Part shown: positions 1-8,546 of the stretch, piece by piece
Position numbering within the stretch: the stretch's first letter is position 1
How the letters are laid out: each line of letters begins with the position of its first letter
Assembly: GCA_002371465.1 (NCBI GenBank)
Contig: DFIU01000003.1
Coordinates: 53,269-117,268, forward strand
DNA length: 64,000 nucleotides
DNA from: Lachnospiraceae bacterium UBA3689
GTDB lineage: Bacteria; Bacillota; Clostridia; Lachnospirales; Lachnospiraceae
Reading direction: 5' to 3'
Notes under the pieces: generated by a model
The model's database searches: none
Seen by the model: the letters and a program-made list of their open reading frames with translations, nothing else
Told to the model about the DNA's origin: nothing
Position numbers and translations under genes: made by a program

Positions 1-207
1 ACGGCAACAGAATTAAAAAATAATCTTGGCAAATATCTGAAGCGCGCGGCGGATGAAGATATTTATATAAAACGGAATGGAAAGATCATTGCGAAACTAT
101 GCAACGCGAATCAGGACAGAATCGAAATCGCTAAATCTTTATTTGGAATCCTCCCTGCTGATCTTACCCTGGATGAAACAAAGGAGGAACGGCTGAGTGA
201 GTTATGA
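1..207 (+). CDS. Type II antitoxin, Phd/YefM-like (partial, 5' end outside window)
   Basis: The frame is open from base 1 and ends at TGA 205-207, giving the last 68 residues of a small protein. The visible part starts ATELKNNLGKYL and continues through IYIKRNGKIIAKL, the pattern of Phd/YefM antitoxins: an N-terminal DNA-binding fold and a C-terminal tail that blocks the toxin. Its stop overlaps the start of the PIN-domain gene (ATGA at 204-207), so the two are translationally coupled like a standard toxin-antitoxin operon. Such antitoxins usually repress their own promoter, which would lie outside the window. The family call rests on the motif and the neighbour; the start is not visible. Confidence 0.75.
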   Translation, partial: TATELKNNLGKYLKRAADEDIYIKRNGKIIAKLCNANQDRIEIAKSLFGILPADLTLDETKEERLSEL

Positions 208-641
208 TGACGGTCATTGATACTTGTATCGTTGTAGATGTACTCCAAAGTCGTGAGCCATTTTATAAGGACGCACAGGAAATCTTTTTACGATGTGCTG
301 ATCGAAAGTTTGATGGATTTCTTACTGCCAAGTCAGTTACCGATATCTATTATCTTACTCACAGACTGACCCACAACGAAAGGGCAACGAGAGAAATCCT
401 TGCGCGGCTTGGTATTCTGTTTGGACTTTTGGATACAGCAGCTCTCGACATTCGCAAAGCGATTTGGAATGAGATGTCAGATTTTGAAGATGCGGTTATG
501 GTAGAAACGGCGGTACGCTCTGGCGCTGAATGTATCGTTACTAGAAATATTAAGGACTACGACAATGTTCCTATTCCCGTATACAGCCCATCTGAATTTT
601 TGGAGATTTTGGATGAACTGGAAGATGAGAAGGATCTATAA
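204..641 (+). CDS. PIN-domain toxin (VapC-like ribonuclease)
   Basis: This 145-residue protein has the layout of a PIN domain: an N-terminal strand ending in an acidic residue (MTVID, Asp6), an acidic cluster FEDA near 94-97, and a late TRNIKDYD motif at 113-120. PIN toxins are metal-dependent ribonucleases that cleave RNA when the antitoxin is lost. The second ATG (207) would give a protein one residue shorter. The gene overlaps the preceding Phd-like antitoxin by four bases, which supports the pairing. The RNA target cannot be read from sequence. The module sits at the window edge, and whether it belongs to a mobile element cannot be seen. Confidence 0.8.
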   Translation: MMTVIDTCIVVDVLQSREPFYKDAQEIFLRCADRKFDGFLTAKSVTDIYYLTHRLTHNERATREILARLGILFGLLDTAALDIRKAIWNEMSDFEDAVMVETAVRSGAECIVTRNIKDYDNVPIPVYSPSEFLEILDELEDEKDL

Positions 642-840
642 GATAGGCTTGCAAGGTAGTCCTTATGTGTCCTTCTGAAACGTTGTCACTCCCCTTACGA
701 TAGGTTACAATAAAACTATTACAAGGTAATGGTTGGGGGGTATTCGGTTGGGACTTTCTGCTTTTTATCAGCAGAAAGCCCGGGAAGAACTAAGGATACC
801 CGAAAACTCTGTCAGAAAGTACAAGAGCGGGAGAGTGTCT

Positions 841-3279
841 ATGGATCGAAATCGGCCAAGGGGACGGGAAAAGCATGTAACCGGAGGAAACGGAGGTCTC
901 TACCGGAGAGGTCAGGGTCTGAGAAGCGGACCGGTCGGATCAGGCGGCAGCCATGGATTTAACGGAGGAGGAAATTCGGGCAGCGGCGGTCCCAACCGAT
1001 CATCCGGAGGAAGAGGGTTTAATCCCCTTTTTCTGATCATCATTTTGGTGACGGTCCTCGGCGGGGGCGGAGGCGCTCTCGGCGGTCTGTTGGGAGGCGG
1101 GAGCAGCTCCGGAAGTTCCCAGTATGCCGGCAATCTGGGCAACTATGGAACCCAGTACTCCAGTCAGGCAAATGGCGGAGGCGATTTTCAGAGCTTTTTC
1201 GGCGGAGACGGCGATACGTCGACCGGCTGGTCGTCTTCCAATACCGGAGCGGCGGGACTGAATACTTCGGTCGCGGCAGGCTCCCGGGACAAGTATACGG
1301 TGCTGAAGGGCGGCAACCAGGACCGGATCACGATCATGGTCTATATGTGCGGCACGGACCTGGAGTCAAGAAGCGGCATGGCGACAGCCGACCTGCAGGA
1401 AATGGCGGCTGCTGATCTCGGCGATCGCATCAACCTGCTCGTCTATACGGGCGGCTGTACCAGATGGCAGAACAGCGCCATCAGCCGGGACGTCAACCAG
1501 ATCTATCAGGTGAAGGACGGAAAGCTGGTCAGGCTGGTCGATAACGTCGGTTCTAAGCCCATGACCAGTCCCGAGACTTTGACGGAATTTATTCAATGGT
1601 CGGCGAAGAATTTCCCGGCTAACCGCAATGAGCTGATTTTCTGGGATCACGGCGGCGGTTCGGTGACGGGCTACGGCTATGATGAAAAACACCAGGGCAG
1701 TGGTTCCATGAGCCTTTCCGGCATCAACAGGGCCCTTAAGGCTGGCGGTGTCAAGTTTGATTTTATCGGCTTTGACGCCTGCCTCATGGCGACGATGGAA
1801 AATGCCCTGATGCTCAATTCCTACGCGGACTACATGATCGCTTCTGAGGAAACGGAGCCGGGAATCGGCTGGTACTATACCAACTGGCTGACGGAGCTGG
1901 GCAAGCAGCCATCTCTTCCGACCCTTACGGTCGGGCAGCGGATCACGGATGATTTTGTCAACGCCTGCGCCAAGCGCTGCCCGGGTCAGCAGACGACCCT
2001 GTCCGTCGTGGATCTGGCGGAAATTTTCCATACGGCACCGGAAAAGCTGACGGCATTTTCCAAGTCCATCAGCTCCAAGATTTCCGGCAAAAAATATACG
2101 GAAGTCTCCCTGGCAAGAAATCAGACCCGAGAATTCGCCAAAACGTCCCGGATTGATCAGGTCGATCTAGTGGACCTAGCGGAACGGATGAAGACCGATG
2201 AGGGCAAGGCTCTCTCCGATGTCCTGAAGCAGGCGGTCAAGTACAACCGAACTTCTTCCAATATGACAAATGCCTACGGAATTTCCATCTATTTTCCGTA
2301 TCAGAGAATGTCCTATGTCGATACTGCGGTTCAGACCTACAACAGCATCGGCATGGATGAAAGCTACAGCAAGACCATCCAGGAATTTGCCTCTTTGGAG
2401 GCTTCCGGTCAGGTTGCGGCGGGCGGATCATCCGCGGCAAGTCCTCTGGGTTCCCTTTTGGGCGGCAATTACAGCATTTCCTCCTCGGGAAACTACAGCA
2501 GCGCGGACGCTTTAAGCCAGCTGCTGGGATCTTTCCTGGACGGTAATACCGGTTCACTGGGTAATCTGTCGAGCGCGGGCTTTTTAAGCGGTCGCTCCTT
2601 TGATGCCGATCAGATGGCGGATTACATTAAGGACCACCACCTGGATGCAGATCAGTTGACCTGGACTCAGGACGATGGCGAGTATTTGCTAAAGCTTGAT
2701 GAGGATCAGTGGGACCTGATTACGGGGCTGGATTTAAACGCTTTTTACGATGACGGTCAGGGCTATATCGATCTGGGACTTGATAATGTCTACGGCTTTG
2801 ACGATGCCGGAAATCTGGTGGCGGATACGGACGGCACCTGGCTTGCGATTGATGGGCAGACCGTTGCCTACTATCACCTTGATACGGAGGATGACGGAAC
2901 CAACTATACAATTACAGGCAGGGTACCCTGTCTGCTCAATGATACTGCCGCCAATCTCATTCTTGTTTTTGACAACGACCATCCGTCCGGCTATATCGCC
3001 GGCGCTCAGTTCGACTATAAGGACGGCGAGACGGACGTTCAGGCGAAGAATCTGACCGAGCTGAAGGCTGGGGATGTGATCGATTTCACGGCAGATTACT
3101 TTGACTACGACGGCAACTATCGGGACAGCTATCGAATCGGAGATCCGTTCACCGTGCAGGGTGCGATGGAGGATATCGAAATCAGCAATGCCAAGATCGG
3201 AGAGGGAAAAGAGCGGCTGACCTATCGCATCACCGATGTCTACAACCAGCAGTACTGGACGGAAGCGATTGAACAGTAA
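841..3279 (+). CDS. Membrane-anchored clostripain-family (C11) cysteine peptidase
   Basis: A protein of about 812 residues. The C11 peptidase core begins near 162 with IMVYMCGTDLES. The catalytic His lies in FWDHGGGS (His270) and the Cys in GFDACLM (Cys314), both intact. Before it comes an unusual N-terminus: about 55 residues rich in Gly and Arg, one membrane span (FNPLFLIIILVTVLG, about 60-75), then a Gly/Ser linker. This predicts an N-in protein with the peptidase outside. The C-terminal half is a family-specific extension with aromatic-rich repeats. I chose ATG 841 because GGGAG lies just upstream; an in-frame ATG at 733 would add 36 residues without a good ribosome binding site. C11 enzymes cleave after Arg or Lys. 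The substrate is unknown. Confidence 0.8.
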   Translation: MDRNRPRGREKHVTGGNGGLYRRGQGLRSGPVGSGGSHGFNGGGNSGSGGPNRSSGGRGFNPLFLIIILVTVLGGGGGALGGLLGGGSSSGSSQYAGNLGNYGTQYSSQANGGGDFQSFFGGDGDTSTGWSSSNTGAAGLNTSVAAGSRDKYTVLKGGNQDRITIMVYMCGTDLESRSGMATADLQEMAAADLGDRINLLVYTGGCTRWQNSAISRDVNQIYQVKDGKLVRLVDNVGSKPMTSPETLTEFIQWSAKNFPANRNELIFWDHGGGSVTGYGYDEKHQGSGSMSLSGINRALKAGGVKFDFIGFDACLMATMENALMLNSYADYMIASEETEPGIGWYYTNWLTELGKQPSLPTLTVGQRITDDFVNACAKRCPGQQTTLSVVDLAEIFHTAPEKLTAFSKSISSKISGKKYTEVSLARNQTREFAKTSRIDQVDLVDLAERMKTDEGKALSDVLKQAVKYNRTSSNMTNAYGISIYFPYQRMSYVDTAVQTYNSIGMDESYSKTIQEFASLEASGQVAAGGSSAASPLGSLLGGNYSISSSGNYSSADALSQLLGSFLDGNTGSLGNLSSAGFLSGRSFDADQMADYIKDHHLDADQLTWTQDDGEYLLKLDEDQWDLITGLDLNAFYDDGQGYIDLGLDNVYGFDDAGNLVADTDGTWLAIDGQTVAYYHLDTEDDGTNYTITGRVPCLLNDTAANLILVFDNDHPSGYIAGAQFDYKDGETDVQAKNLTELKAGDVIDFTADYFDYDGNYRDSYRIGDPFTVQGAMEDIEISNAKIGEGKERLTYRITDVYNQQYWTEAIEQ

Positions 3280-3302
3280 GATGCCAGAGATTTTTATAGG
3301 CT

Positions 3303-3380
3303 CATATAGATTAGCGACTTATACAGGAAAGCGACTCATACAGGATAGAGCCTCATATCGATTGAGCGACTCGCATAGGG
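3303..3380. repeat. Degenerate ~17-bp tandem repeat upstream of rpe
   Basis: About four imperfect copies of a 16-18 base unit resembling CATAyaGattaGCGACT lie head to tail (starting near 3303, 3321, 3337 and 3354), with a partial fifth copy running into the rpe ribosome binding site. The units are not coding. They may be neutral slippage, or they may form leader structure for rpe. Confidence 0.55.
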
Positions 3381-3391
3381 AGAATAAATTT

Positions 3392-4072
3392 ATGGAAATT
3401 AAATTTGCACCATCCATTCTTTCGGCTGATTTTACGCGGCTGGGGGATCAGGTTTGGACAACACGGAAAAATGGTGCCCAGTATGTACATATTGACGTGA
3501 TGGACGGAACTTTTGTTCCCCAGCTGTCCTTTGGTGATCCGGTCATCCGATCGCTGCGCCCGGCGACGGATCAGGTCTTCGATGTCCACCTCATGGTGGA
3601 GCATCCGGAGACCTATATCCACCGCATGGCGGAGTGCGGGGCGGACAGCATCACGTTCCACCTGGAGGCGGCGAAAGACCCGGCAGCGATTATCCGCGCC
3701 ATCCGGGAAGAGGGAAAGCAGGTCGGGATTTCGGTTAAGCCCAAGACGGATATTTCCGCGATCCGTCCTTATTTATCCTTGATAGACCTGCTGCTGATCA
3801 TGACGGTTGAGCCGGGCTTTGGCGGGCAGGCTTATATTCCCTCCTCGACGGAAAAGATCGCTGCGGCTCGGTCCATGTTCAAGGAAGCCGGACTTGATAC
3901 GGATATTGAAGTGGACGGCGGCATCAATCTGACCACAGTCGATACGGTTCTTGAGGCGGGGGCAAATGTTATTGTCGCGGGTTCCGCCGTCTATGGGGGC
4001 GATATCGCGAAAAATATGGCAGCCTTCCAGAAACATTTTGATAAATGGAAGCAGGAGAACGGGCAGGTATGA
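3392..4072 (+). CDS. rpe: Ribulose-phosphate 3-epimerase
   Basis: The 226-residue protein has the usual length for Rpe, which interconverts ribulose 5-phosphate and xylulose 5-phosphate in the cytosolic pentose phosphate pathway. It starts MEIKFAPSILSADF, with Ser8 and Asp12 of the SILSAD motif. Other landmarks are VHIDVMDGTFVP (His33, Asp35), DVHLMVEHP and IEVDGGIN, which carries the second catalytic Asp. All metal and acid-base residues I expect are present. I chose ATG 3392 because it matches family N-termini and follows GGGAG; an upstream in-frame ATG at 3236 overlaps the protease gene. Its stop overlaps the start of the next gene (ATGA), so the two are translated together. Confidence 0.93.
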   Translation: MEIKFAPSILSADFTRLGDQVWTTRKNGAQYVHIDVMDGTFVPQLSFGDPVIRSLRPATDQVFDVHLMVEHPETYIHRMAECGADSITFHLEAAKDPAAIIRAIREEGKQVGISVKPKTDISAIRPYLSLIDLLLIMTVEPGFGGQAYIPSSTEKIAAARSMFKEAGLDTDIEVDGGINLTTVDTVLEAGANVIVAGSAVYGGDIAKNMAAFQKHFDKWKQENGQV

Positions 4073-4884
4073 AAATCCTATTTTTGGACATCGACGATAC
4101 TCTGTTGAATCGGAAAAGAGAGATCAGTGACCGAAACCGGGAGGCGATTCAAAGGGCTGTGGACGCCGGACACAAGGTGGTGATCTGCAGCGGGCGACCT
4201 CTCCTGGGCGTTATGCCGATCGTTAAGGACCTGGGGCTGACGCGGGAGGGCTGCTACGCCATTTCCTTCAACGGGGCTCAGATCTATGACTGTTACCGGC
4301 AAAAGGCGCTGCTTCGTAGAACGCTGACTATGGACCAGGTCAGGATGCTTTTTGAGGAGGCAGAAAAAGAGGGCATCCATATCCAGACTTACGATGAGCA
4401 GGATACAGTACTGGTAAAAGAGGAGGATGAGGAAATTCTTTCTTATTGCGATAAGGTTAATATTGCCTTTCGTGTTGAGCCCCATCTTCCGGAAGCTCTG
4501 ACGGCGGAGCCGGTCAAGTGCCTGCTGCTCGATCTGAAGAGCCATGAGAGGCTGGAATATTTCCGTAAAACGATAGAAGAGAGGGATGACACGGTCAATC
4601 TCTTTTTCTCCAATCCCTCTTATCTTGAGTGCGTCAGTGCCGGTATTTCCAAGGGAGAAGCGGTGCGCTGGTTCTGCGGTTACATGCAGGTTCCGATTGA
4701 AGATTCGGTCAGCGCCGGTGATTCGGAAAATGACCTCTCCATGCTGGAGGCTGCCGGAGTCGGCTGCGCGATGGCAAATGCCACGGATGCCTGCAAGGCG
4801 GCAGCAGACTATATCACGGAGGCTGACTGCGACCACAGCGGGGTTGCGGAGATCATTGAGAAGTTTCTGCTTAATGGGCAGTAA
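4069..4884 (+). CDS. Cof-type HAD-superfamily phosphatase
   Basis: The 271-residue protein opens with MKILFLDIDDTLL, the HAD motif I with nucleophile Asp7 and acid/base Asp9. CSGRP follows near 45, and motif IV, AGDSENDLSML, lies near 215-225. The length and inserted cap domain match the Cof/IIB group of cytosolic sugar-phosphate phosphatases. Start ATG 4069 overlaps the rpe stop; an in-frame ATG at 4045 would lie inside rpe. Overlap with rpe suggests a role in sugar-phosphate handling, for example removing an unwanted or damaged phosphoester, but that is inference. The substrate is not identifiable. Confidence 0.85.
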   Translation: MKILFLDIDDTLLNRKREISDRNREAIQRAVDAGHKVVICSGRPLLGVMPIVKDLGLTREGCYAISFNGAQIYDCYRQKALLRRTLTMDQVRMLFEEAEKEGIHIQTYDEQDTVLVKEEDEEILSYCDKVNIAFRVEPHLPEALTAEPVKCLLLDLKSHERLEYFRKTIEERDDTVNLFFSNPSYLECVSAGISKGEAVRWFCGYMQVPIEDSVSAGDSENDLSMLEAAGVGCAMANATDACKAAADYITEADCDHSGVAEIIEKFLLNGQ

Positions 4885-4890
4885 AAATAA

Positions 4891-4932
4891 TAGAACCCCT
4901 CATGGCTTTATCTATGCCATGAGGGGTTCTAT
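4891..4932. terminator. Perfect 16-bp bidirectional terminator
   Basis: A perfect 16-base inverted repeat (4891-4906 and 4916-4931) with a nine-base loop sits exactly between the convergent HAD phosphatase gene and the small membrane protein gene. It overlaps the last base region of the latter's stop codon. A-rich sequence on the left serves as a U-tract for the minus strand, and TCATTT follows on the plus strand. Confidence 0.85.
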
Positions 4933-5126
4933 CATTTGGTCACAATGAGAAGGACGTAGCAGATGAAGACGCCGAGTAAGAAGCCCATCATCCACTTTCC
5001 GGCGCGCTGCCAGGAGACGGCGGCGGTAGGTTTGATCAGAGCCCAGGTCAGCAGAACCATGGAGATGATGATGCCCAGCATCATGCAGATCAGAATGAAG
5101 ACCAGAATGGTCTGAAGGATCGTCAT
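4932..5126 (-). CDS. Small two-span membrane protein, function unknown
   Basis: This 64-residue protein has two hydrophobic segments, about residues 3-30 (ILVFILICMMLGIIISMVLL) and 46-62 (MMGFLLGVFICYVLLIV), joined by a short polar loop with Arg and Lys. A GAGG lies about eight bases before the ATG on the minus strand, and the gene ends at the strong terminator, so it is probably real. It has no recognised domain. It stands alone between the HAD phosphatase gene and the region upstream of trkA. A small regulatory membrane peptide is possible but unsupported. Confidence 0.55.
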   Translation of the reverse strand: MTILQTILVFILICMMLGIIISMVLLTWALIKPTAAVSWQRAGKWMMGFLLGVFICYVLLIVTK

Positions 5127-5315
5127 AAGAGAAACCTCGCTTTCTATAAGTATTCCATCATAATAATGAGGCGGTACTCATTGGTTTATTTCGCAACTGT
5201 GACATATATTTTAGCTGATTCACGGTAATTATAAAGCGTTTTTCGCTGGTGTATAGTATAACTATATGCCACTTGCTTGATTTACAATATGCTTGCAAGG
5301 TGATTTTTCACCATT

Positions 5316-5656
5316 TTACATCATAGCGCATAGCCGTGAGGCGTTTTGGCAGTAAGCTCGCAGTAAATCTGCGGAGTAATCTTTTTCCTGCATCATAATG
5401 CTGCCGGTAAAATAGTTGAGATTCCTGTTCGCAGAAGATACATAGAGTTCGTAAGACAATCTTCCAAGCAGGCTTTTTATTTGCTTGATTACTCCCTGAC
5501 TTTTGGCATATTGCGAATCAGATCAATATAGGCAGAAACTAGGCGCGAAAGCTCCGGCTTCTGACTTTTCCGGGGGACCGGTCTTCATCTGGGCGTCCTC
5601 ATCGAAGGGGAGTCAAGTGATTGCTTTTTTACCTGTTCGTGATATAGTGATACCAT
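5316..5656 (-). pseudogene. Possible decayed reading frame, divergent to trkA
   Basis: Read on the minus strand, ATG 5656 opens a frame (MVSLYHEQVKKQ) that meets TGA near 5585. It continues in frame as KSQKPELSRLVSAYIDLIRN, then stops at 5489-5491. A second frame takes over in the same region with coding-like content (SYELYVSSANRNLNYFTG, then SADLLRAYCQNASRLCAMM) and ends at 5316-5318. One stop plus one frameshift would explain the layout as a former gene of about 110 residues. I do not recognise the family. The trkA promoter overlaps the start of this relic. This may be chance, since no ribosome binding site remains. Confidence 0.3.
5621..5648 (+). promoter_or_regulatory. Candidate promoter of trkA
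   Basis: TTGCTT (5621-5626) and TATAGT (5643-5648) are separated by 16 bases and lie about 45 bases before the trkA start. The rest of the 5127-5620 interval shows no riboswitch I recognise. Confidence 0.4.
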
Positions 5657-5693
5657 ACTGCGGTAAATATCGTAATCAATGAGGGATGATATT

Positions 5694-7052
5694 ATGAAGA
5701 TTATTGTAGCGGGCGACGGAAAAGTCGGATCCATGCTGACCAGGCAGCTGCAGGCGGAGGGGCACGATCTGACTCTGATCGACAATAACCCGGACGCCCT
5801 GGAACAGACCATTGAGCGTTATGACGTCATGTCGGTGGAAGGCAACTGCGCGTCGATGGAGGTTCTGCGAAATGCCGGAGTCGAGGACGCCGATCTGCTG
5901 ATTACAGCGACCGGGGAGGATGAGGTCAACCTGCTGTGCTGTATGACGGCGCACGGAATGAATCCTAAGCTCCATACGATCGCCCGGATCCGGAAACCGG
6001 AGTATGCAGAATCCACTTATACGATGCGCAGGCAGTTCGCTCTGTCCCTGACAGTCAATCCGGAGCGGCAGGCAGCCCGGGAAATCGACCGGCTCCTCCG
6101 CTATCCGGGCTTTTTGAAGCGCGATAAATTCGCCAATGGCCTTGTCGAGATTGTGGAGCTGCGGATCGATGAGAAGAGTCCGCTCAATAACCAGCCCTTA
6201 AATCAGTTGACCAACATCGCCCACTGCCAGGTTCTGGTCTGCACGGTCCTCCGCGACGGCAAGGCGATTACGCCATCGGGCGATTTTGTCCTTCTGTCGG
6301 GAGATCGGATCTTCGTGACGGCGTCCGCCCGCAACCTGACCCTTTTATTAAAGAACCTCAACATCGCTACCCCCCGGATTAAAAATGTGACCATTGCCGG
6401 CGGCGGCCGCATTTCCTACTATTTGACACAGACGCTTTTAAAAGAAGGAATTTCGGTCAAGATTATTGAGCGCGACAGGGCTCGCTGTGAAGAACTGGCG
6501 GAGAATCTGCCGGGAGCCTGCATCGTCCAGGGGGACGTCTCCACCAGGGACGTTATGGATAGGGAGGATATCGTGGACTGTGACGCCCTGGTCGCGATGA
6601 CGGGCCTTGACGAGCTGAACGTCATTTTGTCTATTTACGCCAATAATTTCAAGGTGCCCCAGGTCATTACCAAGCTGGGACGCGCCGAGAACCTGGAAAT
6701 TCTCAATAAGCTGCCGGTCGGCTCGATTGTCAGTCCCAAGGAATTAAGCTGCAACACGATTACGCGCTACGTCCGCGCGATGAAGAATAAGTCCGGTGCC
6801 GCTGTCACGGTCCATTCGATTGCGGACGGGCAGGCGGAGGCTATCGAATTTATCGTCAAGCCTGATACCAGGCATGTCGGGCATATGCTGAAGGATATCC
6901 GGCTCAAGAGAAATGTTCTGATCGCTTCGATCACGAGGGGACGGAATATCCTCTTCCCCAATGGCGAGACAACGTTTGCCGCCGGAGACAGGATGGTGAT
7001 CGTGACGAGTGGGGACACCATCATTCAGCAGTTGGATGATATCTTTGAATAA
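5694..7052 (+). CDS. trkA: Trk potassium uptake regulatory subunit TrkA
   Basis: A 452-residue cytosolic protein with two tandem RCK units. The first nucleotide-binding motif is AGDGKVGSML near the N-terminus and the second is IAGGGRISYYL near 235. Each is followed by an acidic residue that caps the ribose (LTLIDNN and VKIIERD), and each unit has a TrkA-C domain. TrkA gates the TrkH channel in response to NAD(H) or ATP/ADP. I chose ATG 5694 over in-frame 5679 because GAGGG lies about nine bases upstream and the protein then starts MKIIVAGDGKVG. The partner trkH begins 21 bases downstream, so the pair forms an operon. Confidence 0.92.
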   Translation: MKIIVAGDGKVGSMLTRQLQAEGHDLTLIDNNPDALEQTIERYDVMSVEGNCASMEVLRNAGVEDADLLITATGEDEVNLLCCMTAHGMNPKLHTIARIRKPEYAESTYTMRRQFALSLTVNPERQAAREIDRLLRYPGFLKRDKFANGLVEIVELRIDEKSPLNNQPLNQLTNIAHCQVLVCTVLRDGKAITPSGDFVLLSGDRIFVTASARNLTLLLKNLNIATPRIKNVTIAGGGRISYYLTQTLLKEGISVKIIERDRARCEELAENLPGACIVQGDVSTRDVMDREDIVDCDALVAMTGLDELNVILSIYANNFKVPQVITKLGRAENLEILNKLPVGSIVSPKELSCNTITRYVRAMKNKSGAAVTVHSIADGQAEAIEFIVKPDTRHVGHMLKDIRLKRNVLIASITRGRNILFPNGETTFAAGDRMVIVTSGDTIIQQLDDIFE

Positions 7053-7073
7053 GTGAAGGAAAGTTAATTTGCA

Positions 7074-8546
7074 ATGAACATTAAAATGGTAATGAGAATC
7101 CAGTCCTGGATTCTTCTCATTGAGGCAATTCTGATGCTTCCTCCGCTGCTGATCTCGATTGTGGTACATGATCCGGAGGCGGTCCGAGGCTTTGTCATCG
7201 CAATTCTTATCGCTGTCGCTGCAGGAGCAGCCGGGTGGTATCTGACCAGAAACGCGGACCGGCACTTTTATGCAAGGGAAGGAATGGTAACGACGGGGCT
7301 GGCCTGGATTGTAATGTCGCTGGTCGGCTGTCTCCCCTTCTTCCTTTCGGGAAGAATTCCCAATTACATCGATGCCTTTTTTGAAATTGTGTCCGGTTTT
7401 ACCACGACAGGGGCTTCGGTTGTCCCGGATGTGGAAATTTTGGGAAAGGGAATTCTGTACTGGAGATCATTCAGCCATTGGGTCGGCGGTATGGGAGTTC
7501 TGGTATTTTTCCTGGCGATTATGCCGGTCACGGGAAATAACAACGGCTTTACCCTGCACATCCTGAGAGCGGAGAGTCCGGGACCGGAGGTTAACAAGAT
7601 GGTCCCGAGGATGCGGGATTCCGCAGCCATCCTCTATGTGATGTATGTCGTTCTGACAGCGCTGGACATTCTGTTTTTGATTATTGGAAAGATGCCGATA
7701 TTTGATGCGTTTTGCATTGCCTATGGAACGGCCGGGACCGGCGGCTTTTCTGTCCTGAACAGCGGCTGTGCGACATATACGCCGTTTGCACAGTGGGTAA
7801 CAACCATCTTCATGCTGGCTTTCGGAGTTAATTTTGGCCTTTATTATCTGATGGTGATGAAGAAATTTTCAGCAGCTTTTAAGGATGAGGAACTCCGTCA
7901 GTATCTGCTCATCGTCCTTGCCAGTATTGTGCTGATTAGTATCAATGTGTTTGGCAGAACCGCTGATACCGGAAATATGAATGATACGGTTCGGAACTCA
8001 GCCTTTACGGTTGCGTCTATCGTGACGACAACCGGTTATTCTACAACCGATTTTAATTTGTGGCCGAATTTTTCGAAGGCGATGCTTCTGTTTTTGATGT
8101 TTGTCGGCGCGTCTGCAGGGTCTACCGGGGGCGGAATAAAAAATGTCCGGGTCCTGCTTCTTTTGAAGAACCTGAAGCGTAATGCGCATCAGATCTTTCA
8201 TCCGAATGAGGTTCGCATCGTCAGGATGAACAGGCAGAGGGTCAGCGAGCAGACCCTGAATAATGTCAATTCCTATCTGACGATCTATGTCCTGATTGTC
8301 ATTGCCAGCGTTCTGCTGATTTCGGCGGATCCGGGAAACTTTTCCTTTGAGACGAATTTCTCTGCCATCATGGCGACGGTCAATAACATCGGACCCGGCC
8401 TTGATCAGGTTGGACCGACTCAGAATTTTTCGATTTACAGCGGCCTGTCCAAACTGATTATGAGTTTTGATATGCTGTTCGGAAGATTGGAAATCTTCCC
8501 GATCCTTGCTCTCTTTATGCCGAGTGTGTTTCGGAAGAATCACTAA
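7074..8546 (+). CDS. trkH: Trk potassium transporter membrane subunit TrkH
   Basis: A 490-residue polytopic membrane protein. It shows the four pore-loop repeats of the Trk/Ktr family, each with a filter Gly: GFTTTGASV, GTAGTGGFSV, TTTGYSTTDF and NNIGPGLDQVG. These form the potassium filter, and a SAGSTGGGIKN segment before the third inter-repeat loop is typical of TrkH. It partners with TrkA encoded immediately upstream. The ribosome binding site is AAGGAAAG, somewhat far from ATG 7074. No c-di-AMP riboswitch was recognised upstream of the operon. A hairpin terminator lies about 130 bases downstream. Confidence 0.92.
   Translation: MNIKMVMRIQSWILLIEAILMLPPLLISIVVHDPEAVRGFVIAILIAVAAGAAGWYLTRNADRHFYAREGMVTTGLAWIVMSLVGCLPFFLSGRIPNYIDAFFEIVSGFTTTGASVVPDVEILGKGILYWRSFSHWVGGMGVLVFFLAIMPVTGNNNGFTLHILRAESPGPEVNKMVPRMRDSAAILYVMYVVLTALDILFLIIGKMPIFDAFCIAYGTAGTGGFSVLNSGCATYTPFAQWVTTIFMLAFGVNFGLYYLMVMKKFSAAFKDEELRQYLLIVLASIVLISINVFGRTADTGNMNDTVRNSAFTVASIVTTTGYSTTDFNLWPNFSKAMLLFLMFVGASAGSTGGGIKNVRVLLLLKNLKRNAHQIFHPNEVRIVRMNRQRVSEQTLNNVNSYLTIYVLIVIASVLLISADPGNFSFETNFSAIMATVNNIGPGLDQVGPTQNFSIYSGLSKLIMSFDMLFGRLEIFPILALFMPSVFRKNH

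Noticed and set aside
5127..5693. c-di-AMP riboswitch upstream of trkA
   Set aside because: Conserved ydaO-type motifs are missing, and part of the region looks like a decayed gene.
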